Shown here: in pieces, positions 7,774 to 17,263 of the stretch
How the letters are laid out: every line of letters begins with the position of its first letter
How positions within the stretch are numbered: position 1 is the first letter of the stretch
Notes under the pieces: generated by a model
The model's input: only the letters and a program-made list of their open reading frames with translations
Database searches by the model: none
Told to the model about the DNA's origin: nothing
Program-made: the position numbers and the translations under genes
Assembly: GCA_024372495.1 (NCBI GenBank)
Contig: CP099977.1
Location: 992,001-1,056,000 of the forward strand
Reading direction: 5' to 3'
DNA length: 64,000 bases
Source of the DNA: Pseudarthrobacter sp. Fe7
GTDB lineage: Bacteria; Actinomycetota; Actinomycetes; Actinomycetales; Micrococcaceae

Positions 7774-9299
7774 ATGACGCAGGAGACCGCTGGCCATGTT
7801 GCCACCATGTTGAGGAACGCCCGGAGCGAGAAGGGCTGGACGCAGGGCCAGTTGGCCGCCGAGGCTCGGCACCAGCCAGAGCGCCGTTGCCCGCATGGAA
7901 CAGGGCAAGCAGAACCTGAGCCTGAAAATGATCCAGCGGCTGGAAAACATCTTTGACCGCAGTATTGTCAACGTTGGCAAACCGCAGATGACCCACCTGC
8001 GGGTGGAGGGCGGCCGTACCCTGTCCGGTGCGGTGGATGTGAACAGCAGCAAGAACGCCGGCGTTGCCCTGCTGTGCGCCAGCCTGATCAACCGGGGAAC
8101 CACGGTGCTCCGCCGCCTGGCCCGGATCGAGGAGGTCAACCGGATTGTCGAGGTGCTGACCAGTATCGGCGTGGAGTGCACCTGGCTAAACGACACGGAC
8201 CTCCGCCTCCGCCGTCCCGCCGTCCTGGACCTGGACGCGATGGATGTGGACGCGGCCCGGCGGACCCGCAGCGTCATCATGCTTCTGGGCCCGCTGCTTG
8301 ACGAGTCGCGGGAGTACCGGCTGCCCTACGCCGGCGGCTGCGACCTTGGCACCCGCACCGTGGAGCCCCACATGCAGGCACTGCGCGAGTTTGACCTTTC
8401 GGTGGAAGCAACGGCGGGTTTCTACACTGTCCAGGCACCGCCCGCGGATACCCGGGACCGCTCATTCGTCCTCGCCGAGCGCGGGGACACTGTGACCGAG
8501 AATGCCATCATGGCGGCGGCACACCGGCCCGGAACAACCGTGATCCGCAACGCCAGCCCCAACTACATGGTGCAGGACCTGTGCTTCTATCTCCAGATGC
8601 TCGGAGTCACCATTGAGGGCGTGGGCACCACCACCCTGAAAATTACGGGCCGGCCGGAAATCGACGCCGAGATCGAGTACTTCCCCTCCGAGGATCCCAT
8701 TGAGGCCATGAGCCTCATCACGGCCGGCATCGTCACCAACTCCGAGGTCACGGTTCGCCGGGTTCCCATCGAGTTCATGGAAATCGAATTGGCCACGCTG
8801 GGCCAGATGGGACAGAAGCTGGAAATTTCCGGCGAGTACATGGCACGCAACGGCCGCACCCGCCTGGTGGACGTGACCACCAGGCCCTCCGAGCCTGCGC
8901 GCCCCCGAGGACAAGATCCACCCCATGCCGTTCCCCGGGCTGAATATCGACAACCTGCCGTTCTTTGCGGTCATCGCAGCGAACGCCCACGGCCAGACCA
9001 TGATCCACGACTGGGTCTACGAGAACCGGGCTATCTACCTGACGGAATTGAACCGGCTCGGCGCGCAGGTGCAGCTCCTGGACCCGCACCGGATTTACGT
9101 GAACGGGCCTACCAAGTGGCGCGCCGCCGAGGTGGGCTGCCCGCCTGCGCTCCGGCCGGCCGCCTGCCTCCTGCTAGCCATGCTCGCCGCGCGGGGAGTG
9201 TCGGAACTGCGGAACATCTACGTGATCGAGCGGGGATACGAGGACCTGGCCGAGCGGCTGAACACCATCGGCGCCAAGGTGGAGTACTTCCAGGACTGA
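7774..9299 (+). CDS. HTH domain fused to UDP-N-acetylglucosamine 1-carboxyvinyltransferase (MurA paralogue); frame broken at two AGCT sites
   Basis: Corrected length is 507 residues. Residues ~8-65 form an XRE-type helix-turn-helix (GWTQGQLAAELGTSQSAVAR, then MEQGKQNLSLKM). Residues ~75-507 form an EPSP-transferase fold like MurA, which transfers enolpyruvate from PEP to UDP-GlcNAc. The SSKNAG motif (Lys/Asn of MurA) and GGCDLGTRTVEPHM with the catalytic-loop Cys at about residue 189 are both present, so activity is possible. The three frames join if AGGCT at 7862-7866 and AGCCT at 8892-8896 are each read as AGCT. The fused DNA-binding domain is the unusual part. It could be a self-regulating cell-wall enzyme or a sensor. 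Confidence 0.8.
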
Positions 9300-9366
9300 C
9301 CATTCACGGTTCGTCATGAACCGCGGCTACCCTTTGTAAGCCCGGCAACTGAAGCACAATGTTCGT

Positions 9367-10593
9367 ATGCGTACATTCGGCGTCGAGGAAGAACTCCTCA
9401 TTGTTGATCCGGAGTCCGGAGAACCGCTTGCCCTGGCGGACGCCCTCCTTGCCGGCCATCGCATAGCCGCGGATGATCTCCCCCGGAACCCAATGTCCAC
9501 CACGCCGGAAACCAGGGGGATTACGACGACGAGATGGGCTTGAGTGCCGAGCTCAAGCTTGAGCAGATCGAGACGCAGACCCGGCCGTGCGTGGAGCACG
9601 GGAGCCTGCTGGAACAGATCAGGGCGGGACGCACCCTGGCGGACCAGGCCGCCAGGAAGCATGGTGCCAGGGTGGCGGCGCTGGCCACTTCGCCGCTGGC
9701 CTCCACCAGCCACACCACTCCGGACCCGCGCTACGCCAGGATGCTTGAACGCTTCGGGCTCACGGCCCAGGAGCAGCTGACCTGCGGCTTCCACGTCCAC
9801 ACGTACATTGAATCGCCGGAAGAGGGCGTTGCGGTCCTGGACCGGATCCGGGACAAGCTCGCGGTCCTGACGGCGCTGAGCGCCAACTCGCCGTTCTGGA
9901 ACGGTGTACCCACCGGGTTCGAGAGCTACCGCACCCAGGCGTGGAACCGCTGGCCCACCGCTGGCCCCACCGGCATTTATGGAACCTACCCTGTGTACCG
10001 GCGGGTGGTGGCGCGGCTGCTGGACACCGGCGTCATGCTCGATGAAGGCATGCTGTACTTTGATGCCCGGCTTTCCCGCAACCACCCCACCGTGGAGGTG
10101 CGGGTGGCCGACGTATGCCTTCGGGCCGAGGACGCCGCCCTTATCGCCGTGCTGGTCCGGGCGCTGGTGGAATCCGCCAGCCGGGAGTGGCGTGCGGATG
10201 TGGAGCCTGCCCCCGTGCCAACAGTGCTTCTGCGGATGGCGTCCTGGCAGGCCAGCAGTGCAGGATTAAGCGGCGAGCCTCCTGGACTTTGGGAATTTCC
10301 GGCCGGCACCGGCCGCGTATGTGGTCCGTTCCCTGGTGGATTACCTGGCTCCCGTCCTGGCCGAACAAGGCGAGTTGGCGCTGGCCCGGCAGGGCGTCGA
10401 GGACATCATTGCCCGCGGAACAGGTGCCGCTGAACAGCGCCGCGCCCGCGACAAGGCCATGGCGGGGCAGCCGCCGGAGGACATGGGGTTCGGCGCTGTG
10501 GTCCGCCAGGCCGTCCACCTGACAATGCGGGATGCGCTGGATCTTTCGGACGTGGAGGAAACGCCCGAGTTGCTGCGGGTCCGCCAGTCCTGA
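9367..10593 (+). CDS. glutamate-cysteine ligase, YbdK-type; frame broken twice
   Basis: Corrected length is about 408 residues. The N-terminus [20 protein letters not shown], the segment [11 protein letters not shown] and the block [17 protein letters not shown] are typical of the carboxylate-amine ligase family GCS2 (YbdK), which makes gamma-glutamylcysteine or related products. The first shift is a missing base near the G run at 9515-9519. The second is an extra C in AGCCT at 10276-10280, expected AGCT ([11 protein letters not shown]). Together they restore a single frame to the TGA at 10593. In Arthrobacter relatives such enzymes are often one of several paralogues, so the exact amine substrate is uncertain. 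Confidence 0.8.
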
Positions 10594-10620
10594 CCTGCTG
10601 ACAGCAGATTCGATTTCAGC

Positions 10621-10686
10621 GCGCAGATTCCCCGGCGACGCGCAGATTCCTTTTCGCACCCAAAACACTGGCGGCGAAAAGGAATC
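10621..10686. repeat. long inverted repeat with direct repeats, between convergent genes
   Basis: GATTCCTTTTCG (10645-10656) and CGAAAAGGAATC (10675-10686) form a perfect 12-bp stem around an 18-base loop, extended by imperfect CGCG flanks. GCGCAGATTCC occurs at 10621-10631 and again, just before the stem, at 10640-10650. The element lies between the convergent ligase and metZ genes. It could be a bidirectional terminator or a dispersed palindromic element. Confidence 0.6.
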
Positions 10687-10720
10687 AGCGCGTCCTGGAG
10701 GAGGGTGCGCGTCGAAAACC

Positions 10721-11929
10721 CTAGATCTGCTTCAGCGCCTGTTCCAGGTCGCGGATGAGGTCGTCCGGGTCCTCCAGGCCCACGGAGAGCCGGACTACGC
10801 CGTCACTGAGTCCGATGGCCGCACGCCCTTCCGGCCCCATGGCGCGGTGGGTTGTGGTTGCGGGGTGGGTGATCAGGGACTTTGCATCACCGAGGTTGTT
10901 GGAAATGTCGATGATCCGCAGCCCGTCGAGCAGTGCGAACGCCGCTTCCTTGCCCGAGCGTCCACCGGAAGAAGCCGGCTCGAAGGTAAGTACCGTGCCG
11001 CCGGCGCTCATCTGCTTCGCCGCCAGTGGGTACTGCGGGTGCGATTTCAGCAGCGGATACTTCACCCAGCTCACGGCAGGCTGTTCCTCCAGCCATGCGG
11101 CCAGTCGAAGCGCAGTGGCAGAGGAGTGGTTGACCCGCAGCCCCATGGTCTCCAGGCCCTTGGTCAGGACCCACGCGTTGAAGGCGGAAAGCGCGGGGCC
11201 GGTGTGGCGCATCAGCTGCTTCACCGGTCCCTCGATAAATTGCTTGGTGCCCAGGATGGCGCCGCCCATCACCCTGCCCTGCCCGTCGATGTGCTTGGTT
11301 CCGGAGTAGACGATGACGTCGGCGCCAAGGTCCCCGCAGCGCTGCAGCAGGGGAGTGGCAAAGACGTTGTCAGCCACCACGGTGGCACCGGCCGCGTGCG
11401 CCAGTTCACTGACGGCGGCGATGTCCACGATTTCCTGCATGGGGTTGGACGGGGACTCGAAGAACACTGCGGTGGTGGGCTTGGACAGGGCTTCGCGCCA
11501 CTGGTCCAGGTCCGGGCCGTCCACGAAGACCGTTTCGACACCCCAGCGCGGGAGGATCTCGTTCAGGATCACAAAGCACGAACCGAACAGGGAGCGGGCA
11601 GCCACCACGCGGTCGCCGGCAGCCAGCAGGGCACCCAGCGCGGTGAACACTGCAGACATGCCCGACGCCGTCGCAAAGCACGCTTCGGTGCCTTCCAGCA
11701 GCCTGAGCCGCTCCTGGAAGGTGGCCACGGACGGGTTGCCGTAACGGGAGTACACAAAGCGCTCGTCCTCGCCCGTGAAGGCGCGTTCGGCTGCTGCAGC
11801 CGATTCGTACACGAAGCCGGAGTTCAGGAAGATGGCCTCTGACGTTTCCTGGAAGTTGGTGCGGTCCAGGCCGCCGCGGACGGCCTGCGTATCGGGGCTC
11901 CAGCCTTGGGCGTCTGGGTTGAAGGTCAC
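10721..11929 (-). CDS. metZ: O-succinylhomoserine sulfhydrylase (Cys/Met metabolism PLP enzyme)
   Basis: A 402-residue PLP-dependent enzyme of the Cys/Met metabolism family. The GTG start at 11929 directly abuts the stop of the rhodanese gene (TAAGTG). Visible motifs are SRYGNPSVATFQERL near residue 70, the PLP-lysine region VIVYSGTKHIDGQGRVMGGA, and SAGGTVLTFE near the C-terminus. It probably makes homocysteine from an activated homoserine and sulfide. Position downstream of a rhodanese supports a sulfur-assimilation role. Other members of this fold (cystathionine gamma-lyase or synthase) cannot be fully excluded. Confidence 0.85.
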   Translation of the reverse strand: MTFNPDAQGWSPDTQAVRGGLDRTNFQETSEAIFLNSGFVYESAAAAERAFTGEDERFVYSRYGNPSVATFQERLRLLEGTEACFATASGMSAVFTALGALLAAGDRVVAARSLFGSCFVILNEILPRWGVETVFVDGPDLDQWREALSKPTTAVFFESPSNPMQEIVDIAAVSELAHAAGATVVADNVFATPLLQRCGDLGADVIVYSGTKHIDGQGRVMGGAILGTKQFIEGPVKQLMRHTGPALSAFNAWVLTKGLETMGLRVNHSSATALRLAAWLEEQPAVSWVKYPLLKSHPQYPLAAKQMSAGGTVLTFEPASSGGRSGKEAAFALLDGLRIIDISNNLGDAKSLITHPATTTHRAMGPEGRAAIGLSDGVVRLSVGLEDPDDLIRDLEQALKQI

Positions 11930-12340
11930 TTAATTCTTTCCGAGGTTGGTGGGGAGGCCACGGTTCTTCCAGCCATTCACGGTCCGCTCGCCATAGCGGT
12001 CCGGATCGCCTTCGAAGCCTTCCAGGACGCTGTAGGCGGTGAAGCCGGCCTGCGTGGCTGCACTTGCGGCGGCGATGGAACGCTTGCCCGAGCGGCAGAG
12101 GAACACAAGTTCCGCGCCGGGGTCCTCCGGCGCCTGCTGCGAGAGGTCCTTGATGAAGTCCGGATTGGGAATGCCCCCGGGGAAGGTCCACTGGATGAAC
12201 AGGGGATCGTTGTCAGTGGCTTTGGTGTCCGGAATGCCGATGTGCGCCCATTCACCCTCGGTGCGGACGTCCACCAGGATGGCGCCCCGCTCCAGCTTTG
12301 CCCATGCTTCCTCCGGTGTGAGGTCTCCCGCGTAGCTCAT
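11930..12340 (-). CDS. rhodanese-like domain protein
   Basis: A 136-residue single-domain rhodanese. The active-site loop is FLCRSGKRS with the catalytic Cys, and the N-terminal ILVDVRTEGEWAHIGIP is the usual CH2A-like motif. It likely handles a persulfide sulfur or sulfane group. Its ATG overlaps the stop of the DUF1737 gene upstream by four bases and its stop touches the metZ GTG, so the three genes DUF1737-rhodanese-metZ form one operon. Confidence 0.9.
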   Translation of the reverse strand: MSYAGDLTPEEAWAKLERGAILVDVRTEGEWAHIGIPDTKATDNDPLFIQWTFPGGIPNPDFIKDLSQQAPEDPGAELVFLCRSGKRSIAAASAATQAGFTAYSVLEGFEGDPDRYGERTVNGWKNRGLPTNLGKN

Positions 12341-12612
12341 GCGTGGCCCTCGCCGCCGAACCCGCCCTCGAATTCAGCGTCAAGCTCATCCACGGCGGTG
12401 GCCACCGCGGCGTCTGCCGAGGCGATCGCCGCGGGGAGGACCACGGCCTGGGCCACGATGACGCTGCTGCCATTGAAGGTGGCCGCCGGGCTGCCGTGCA
12501 GCACATAGCCGTCCGCCAAGGCAGCGGAGATCCGCTCGCAAAAAGAGCGGTCATCCGGGCCTGTGATCAGGCGGTAGGACAATTTTTCGTCAGGGGCGGG
12601 TGCGTCGGACAC
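12337..12612 (-). CDS. DUF1737 domain protein
   Basis: A 91-residue protein. I chose the GTG at 12612 (SDAPAPDEKLSYRLITGPDD...) because AAGGAGA lies 6-7 bases upstream. The segment KLSYRLITGPDDRSFCERIS then ALADGYVLHGSPA is the DUF1737 signature, found in small proteins of unknown function. The tail is acidic and glycine-rich. It is the first gene of the operon with the rhodanese and metZ. Confidence 0.75.
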   Translation of the reverse strand: MSDAPAPDEKLSYRLITGPDDRSFCERISAALADGYVLHGSPAATFNGSSVIVAQAVVLPAAIASADAAVATAVDELDAEFEGGFGGEGHA

Positions 12613-12906
12613 GACGGATCTCCTTCTTTCACGCTTGCGCTCGAATCGGTCGATATGCCGAGTATTCACCTGAGGCACCCCGCCGCGAAAGGGAGGGTTG
12701 CCGACCGGCAAGTCAGGGCTTGGCGCCGGTACTCATTACTCCCCAAAAACGTAACACTTGCCGCGGCAAGCCGCACCGCCGCCGTCGTCATGTTCCGTAA
12801 CTGAGCTGCAGCCAACACGCCACGCGCCACGGCGGGGGCCGATAAAGTTCATACCGGGGCGCCGCCCCGTCGCCAGGGCAAAGAGTACCGGGGGGTCCTT
12901 ACCAGC

Positions 12907-15372
12907 ATGCGGGCACACAAATCGCAGCAGTACGCCGCAACCCACCGGAACCGTCGACGTTCCATCGCCGGGTACTTGGCAGCGGCCCTCATTGGCCTCC
13001 TGGTTTTGGTGGCCCCGGCAGGGGCGGCCCACGCGGCCGATGCCGCACCGGACAAGGGCAAGCCCTGGCTGGGCGCGGTGCTTGAATGGGGAGAGGATAC
13101 CGCTGCGGGCTTCAGCGACCGCCTCGGCGCCAGCCCGGCCGTGTTCGGCCGCGACATCACCATTCCCTACCGCGGTTCGGAGCGCAATGACATTGACGGC
13201 TTCCTGCAGCAGACTGCGGCGAAAGGCGCCCACGCCCTGCTGACGGTGAAGCCCTCGGTGCCCCTGGACCAGCTTGGTGCCTCCGAAGCGGAAGCGTTCG
13301 CATCCCAGGTGCGTGACCTGACCACCGGGTTCAAGGGGCAGTTGCTGGTCCGGTTTGCCCCCGATATGAACACCAGTTGGGTGGGCTGGGGCCAGCAGCC
13401 GGCCACCTACCGGAAGGCCTTCCAGGCCGTGGCGGCTGCGTTCAGGAAGTACGACGGCGGCCGGGCAACCATGGTGTGGGCGCCATACCTGGGCAAGGAC
13501 TACCCCTTCGACCGGAACCGGAACGCGCCGCAGCCGGGAAGTGACGGGTTCTCCCTCCTGGACACGAACGGGGACGGGACCTGGAACGGAATCGACGGCG
13601 CCTATGCCCCGTACTACCCCGGCGATGATGCCGTGGACTGGGTGGGGCTGGCCGCCTACCATGACGACACTGCCGGCGCGGCCGCCGTCAACTCCCTCCC
13701 GCATGCGGGCGAACTTGAAAACATGCTGACAGTCTCCGGCGGCGAAAACTTTTACGGCACCTACGCCGAAGGACGGAAGAAGCCCTTCCTGCTCCAGACC
13801 TCGGCGTTTTACAGCCCGGCATCCGGCGGGGTGCCTGAGGCGGAGATCAAAACTGGATGGTGGGACCAGGTGGTGGCAACTGCCACGTCGCCCGCATTCG
13901 CCGGGACGGCCGCCGTTGTCTGGGATGAACGGACCAGCACCCGGGATACCGGCGTGGCCAGCATCAGCTGGCTGCTTACGGGCAGCCCGGACATTGCCAA
14001 AGCGGCCTTGGCCCGGTTGAAGGCATCGCCCATGGTCACCGGACCGGTCACCGACGTGGCGCCGGGAGGCACGTATGTCCGCGCCAACACCCTCTCCGGT
14101 GCGGTCCCCTGGACGGTTGCTGCGGCCATGGTCATCCTCCTGGTGGCCCTGTGGCAGGTTCCCCGGCGTATCAATGCGGCCACATCCTGGAGTTACCAGG
14201 ACCCCTCCACCAGGGATTCGCGGGTGGACCTGCTCCGCGGCGTGGCCATCGTCTTCGTCGTTGTCAACCACCTGGGCATGGCCTCGCTGTTCCAGCTGCT
14301 CACGCAGGAGGCCGTGGGCTTCGTATCAGGCGCTGAACTGTTCGTCCTGTTCTCCGGCCTGGTGGTGGGCATGGTGTACGGGCCCAAGGCCAGGGAGGAT
14401 TTCGGGCGGGTTGTGGACCTCACGTCCCGCCGTGCCGGGAAGCTCTACGTCACGGCATTGGCCGTACTGATCGGCGTCTTCCTTCTCTCCCTGTTGCCGT
14501 TCTTCCACGCCGAGGCCCTGACCACCTTCGTGGACCAGGGAACCGGTGGTGCAGGGCACAATGGCGCCGGCCGGACCTACGACCTCTACGCCGGCATGTC
14601 ATCACTGTTCCAGTTCCCCGTGCCGCCGCAGGTGCTGCCAGCCATCGTGCTGCTCCAGTTCGGGCCCTGGCAGTTCAATGTCATGGGCCTTTATGTAGTG
14701 CTGTTGCTGGTCAGCCCGCTGATCCTCGCGGCGCTGAACCGCGGCAAGGCCGTCTGGGTGTTGCTGGCAGCGCTCGCGGTGTACGCAGTGGGTGCCGTTA
14801 CCAGGGTCAGGCTCCTGCCGTCGCAGTTCGAGGACTCTTTCCCCCTGCTGGTGTGGCAGGTGCTGTTCGTCCTCGGGCTGGTTGTTGGCTACCACCGCCG
14901 CAGCATCGTCGCCTGGCTGCAGGCGCATAGCTGGGTGGTGGCCGCCTGCACCGCCGCGTTCGCGCTGGCCTTCCTCTCCTGGGGCAATCCGTATCTTTCC
15001 AACAACTACGACATCCGCCTGGCGCTCATGCCGGACGCAACATACCGGGCCATGTATGACGCGCTCTTCGGCCGGACCTACCTGGCACCGGGGCGCCTGT
15101 TTAACGTCCTGGTCCTGGTGGTGGCCGCCTATGCGTTCCTCAGCACCTACTGGAAGCCGGTACAGCGGGCCCTGGGCTGGTTCCTGATCCCACTGGGCCG
15201 CGCCACGCTCTACGTGTTCATCATGCATGTGGTGCTGATCGCCGTGGTGGCCAACATTCCTGCGCTGCAGCAGCAAAGCATCCTCCTCAACACCGCGGCC
15301 TACGCCGTGGTCCTGGGGCTGCTGTGGGTGATGGTCCGTACCAGGTTCCTTTTCCGGCTCATCCCCACCTAG
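12907..15372 (+). CDS. secreted glycoside-hydrolase-like domain fused to OpgC-type membrane acyltransferase
   Basis: An 821-residue protein with three parts. Residues 1-45 look like a signal or anchor (RRRSIAGYLAAALIGLLVL, ending AGAAHAADA). Residues ~50-385 resemble a GH26-like beta-mannanase fold: LLVRFAPDMNTSW, WAPYLGKDYPFDRN and VDWVGLAAYHDD are typical. From ~400 there is a multi-helix membrane domain of the OpgC/acyltransferase type beginning SRVDLLRGVAIVFVVVNHL. OpgC proteins add succinyl or similar groups to periplasmic glucans. A plausible reading is an envelope polysaccharide-modifying protein with an extracellular carbohydrate-binding or hydrolytic module. Whether the GH part keeps catalytic acids was not proven. 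It stands alone on its strand. Confidence 0.75.
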   Translation: MRAHKSQQYAATHRNRRRSIAGYLAAALIGLLVLVAPAGAAHAADAAPDKGKPWLGAVLEWGEDTAAGFSDRLGASPAVFGRDITIPYRGSERNDIDGFLQQTAAKGAHALLTVKPSVPLDQLGASEAEAFASQVRDLTTGFKGQLLVRFAPDMNTSWVGWGQQPATYRKAFQAVAAAFRKYDGGRATMVWAPYLGKDYPFDRNRNAPQPGSDGFSLLDTNGDGTWNGIDGAYAPYYPGDDAVDWVGLAAYHDDTAGAAAVNSLPHAGELENMLTVSGGENFYGTYAEGRKKPFLLQTSAFYSPASGGVPEAEIKTGWWDQVVATATSPAFAGTAAVVWDERTSTRDTGVASISWLLTGSPDIAKAALARLKASPMVTGPVTDVAPGGTYVRANTLSGAVPWTVAAAMVILLVALWQVPRRINAATSWSYQDPSTRDSRVDLLRGVAIVFVVVNHLGMASLFQLLTQEAVGFVSGAELFVLFSGLVVGMVYGPKAREDFGRVVDLTSRRAGKLYVTALAVLIGVFLLSLLPFFHAEALTTFVDQGTGGAGHNGAGRTYDLYAGMSSLFQFPVPPQVLPAIVLLQFGPWQFNVMGLYVVLLLVSPLILAALNRGKAVWVLLAALAVYAVGAVTRVRLLPSQFEDSFPLLVWQVLFVLGLVVGYHRRSIVAWLQAHSWVVAACTAAFALAFLSWGNPYLSNNYDIRLALMPDATYRAMYDALFGRTYLAPGRLFNVLVLVVAAYAFLSTYWKPVQRALGWFLIPLGRATLYVFIMHVVLIAVVANIPALQQQSILLNTAAYAVVLGLLWVMVRTRFLFRLIPT

Positions 15373-15421
15373 GCAGGCGGCCGGCTTGCCGCGGTTTGGG
15401 TATCCGGGCCTGCCGGGAACG

Positions 15422-15456
15422 AAAATGCTGCGGCACCAAAAGTGCCACAGCATTTT
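15422..15456. terminator. bidirectional rho-independent terminator
   Basis: AAAATGCTG (15422-15430) pairs with CAGCATTTT (15448-15456), and GGCAC (15432-15436) with GTGCC (15442-15446), around a CAAAA loop. The A-run on one side and T-run on the other allow use in both directions, serving the OpgC fusion gene and the convergent small gene at 15506-15760. Confidence 0.85.
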
Positions 15457-15505
15457 ATTCGTGTGCCGCGAGTTACCCGGCGGCCGGTTGGAAAATTCCG
15501 GGGTC

Positions 15506-15760
15506 CTAGACGAGTCCCGGATAGCTGGCCAGGATGTAGTCCGCAGCGGCGGGGCCCTTCATGCGCAGCCCATTGCGGCGCGGTGAGATCCGGTGTTTCA
15601 TGCCTGCCCAGAAGCTGGACTCGTTGCCCGGCGGCTGCTCATTGATGAAGCACCAGCTCGTGTACAGACCGTAAAGGCGGTCACGGTCCAGGCTGGAATC
15701 GGAGACCTGGTCGGTGTAGGTGGCTTCGTGGAGGAAGAGGTCAAACTGCGAATTGGCCAT
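15506..15760 (-). CDS. small conserved protein with primase-C-like helix pattern, function unknown
   Basis: An 84-residue protein starting at the ATG at 15760 after GAAGGGACGCC. Its central stretch LYGLYTSWCFINEQPPGNES then SFWAGMKHR resembles, in spacing of Y, W-C, P and F-W residues, the winged-helix found at the C-terminus of D5-type phage primases. That is an impression, not a proven match. No phage genes lie nearby. It ends next to the shared terminator with the OpgC fusion. Confidence 0.5.
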   Translation of the reverse strand: MANSQFDLFLHEATYTDQVSDSSLDRDRLYGLYTSWCFINEQPPGNESSFWAGMKHRISPRRNGLRMKGPAAADYILASYPGLV

Positions 15761-15894
15761 GATGGCGTCCCTTCGCTCGGTGCGTGGTGCCGCCGTTCGG
15801 CTACAGCAGCAAGATCGGATGCCCTGCACGTGGCCATCGGATCTATAGGTTGAGTCCCCTGGGATGCATTGGGACATCAGCGTTGTCAGCGCTT

Positions 15895-15927
15895 GTCTAC
15901 GTTGTAGACTTTACTCGTAGACTACAA
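15895..15927 (+). promoter_or_regulatory. operator palindromes upstream of tetR (15983)
   Basis: GTCTAC (15895-15900) and GTAGAC (15904-15909) form an inverted repeat with a 3-base centre. TTGTAG (15902-15907) and CTACAA (15922-15927) form a second, overlapping one. They lie 55-90 bases ahead of the TetR gene and include promoter-like hexamers, so autoregulation by the TetR protein is likely. Confidence 0.55.
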
Positions 15928-15982
15928 GTAAGGCAACCGTCTCGATTTATCCGAGTCGTCACTCCACAGCTAGGACAACATC

Positions 15983-16687
15983 ATGAATTCCCCGCGTCCT
16001 TCCGGCCGCCCACCCGTCAAGGCAAGGCTGAGCAGGGACATCGTGCTGGCCAAGGCCCTGGAGCTGGTGGACGCCGAAGGGCTGGACGCGCTGACCATGC
16101 GCCGCCTGGGGCAGGAGCTTGGCCGGGACCCGATGAGCCTCTACCGCTACGCCGAGAACCGGGCCGCGCTGCTGGACGGGGTTTCTGAGCTGGTCCTTGA
16201 TCAGCTCCCGATTCATCCGGAGGACCCGGACTGGAAAGCCCAGCTGCGAAGCATCGCCCACAACCTGCGGATGCTGGCGCTCCAGCACCCCAACGTGGTC
16301 CCGCTGCTGGTGACCAGGCCCCTCTCCACGCCGCTGGGCCTGCGTCCGCTGGGTACGCTCCGGCCACTGGAGCAGATCCTGGCCCTGTTGGCGGCGGCCG
16401 GATTCCAGCCGGCGGACGCGCTGCACGTCTACCGCGCCTACTACGGCTACCTCTACGGGCACATCCTGAACGAACTGCAGGAGTACGTGGTGGACCCGGA
16501 GGAGAACGAGGTGCTGCTGCGCCTGGGGCTCCACCGCCTGCCAGCAAAGGAATTCCCCCGGCTGCGTGCCCTGGCCCCTGCCCTCGCTGATTATGACGGC
16601 GCCACGGAGCTTGACCAGGGACTCACCATCCTGTTGTCCGGCCTGGAAGCCCAGCTGTCACGGCAGATGGCAGGATCCGGGGCCTGA
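15983..16687 (+). CDS. TetR-family transcriptional regulator
   Basis: A 234-residue regulator. Residues ~12-60 form the TetR DNA-binding domain (LSRDIVLAKALELVDAEGLD, then ALTMRRLGQELGRDPMSLYR and YAENRAALLDGV). The C-terminal ligand domain resembles the TetR_C class of the tetracycline-repressor group. Palindromes at 15895-15927 are the probable binding site. It has no obvious efflux gene beside it, so its target is not clear from this window. Confidence 0.87.
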   Translation: MNSPRPSGRPPVKARLSRDIVLAKALELVDAEGLDALTMRRLGQELGRDPMSLYRYAENRAALLDGVSELVLDQLPIHPEDPDWKAQLRSIAHNLRMLALQHPNVVPLLVTRPLSTPLGLRPLGTLRPLEQILALLAAAGFQPADALHVYRAYYGYLYGHILNELQEYVVDPEENEVLLRLGLHRLPAKEFPRLRALAPALADYDGATELDQGLTILLSGLEAQLSRQMAGSGA

Positions 16688-16724
16688 CGGGCGAACCCTA
16701 AGGTCCAGCTTGGTTGGCGCGACG

Positions 16725-17189
16725 CTACTCGAAGGACGCCCGGCGCCGGTCCTGCAGGCGGGTGTTCCAGACGTCCGGCCGGTTCACACGGAACCGCCGA
16801 CCCGTCAAGGCCTTGGCGTTGAGCCTGATGTAGTTGGCCTTCTCGCCCGGCTGCCACGGTTCCAGGCCAAGCCCGTCCACGGCATCCTTCACCGCCTGGT
16901 CCTCGATGATTTCCGTCTCGCCGCGCACCACCACGCTCCAGGCCTGCTCTGAGGCGGGATCGTAGCCGTCAATCTCCAGTGCTGCCGGCCGCTCCATCCT
17001 GGCGCCCCACAGCTTGGAGCCGGGTGCGGTGCGGAAGACGATGCTGCGCAGGTGCACAGCGTAATTCACGGGGAAGATTTCGGGATGTTCATCCACCACG
17101 ATGGCCAGCCTGCCCACCGTGTCAGTGTCGAGGAGTTCCCAGCAGTCGTCGAAGGACAGGTTTTCGATGGGCAGGTTTCGCGAGTCCAT
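16725..17189 (-). CDS. pyridoxamine 5'-phosphate oxidase-like (flavin-binding split-barrel) protein
   Basis: A 154-residue protein of the PPOX/flavin-reductase-like split-barrel family. The pattern RLAIVVDEHPEIFPVNYAVH then SIVFRTAPGSKL and WSVVVRGETEII is typical. Such proteins bind FMN, F420 or heme in actinobacteria; which cofactor applies here is unknown. The ATG at 17189 has AAGGTG upstream. It is convergent with the TetR gene. Confidence 0.8.
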   Translation of the reverse strand: MDSRNLPIENLSFDDCWELLDTDTVGRLAIVVDEHPEIFPVNYAVHLRSIVFRTAPGSKLWGARMERPAALEIDGYDPASEQAWSVVVRGETEIIEDQAVKDAVDGLGLEPWQPGEKANYIRLNAKALTGRRFRVNRPDVWNTRLQDRRRASFE

Positions 17190-17263
17190 GGTCCACACCT
17201 TACGGGTGATGCGGGAGCGGGAAAAGGGAATTTAGCCGCTTGTTGAGGACTGGCGGATGCGGA

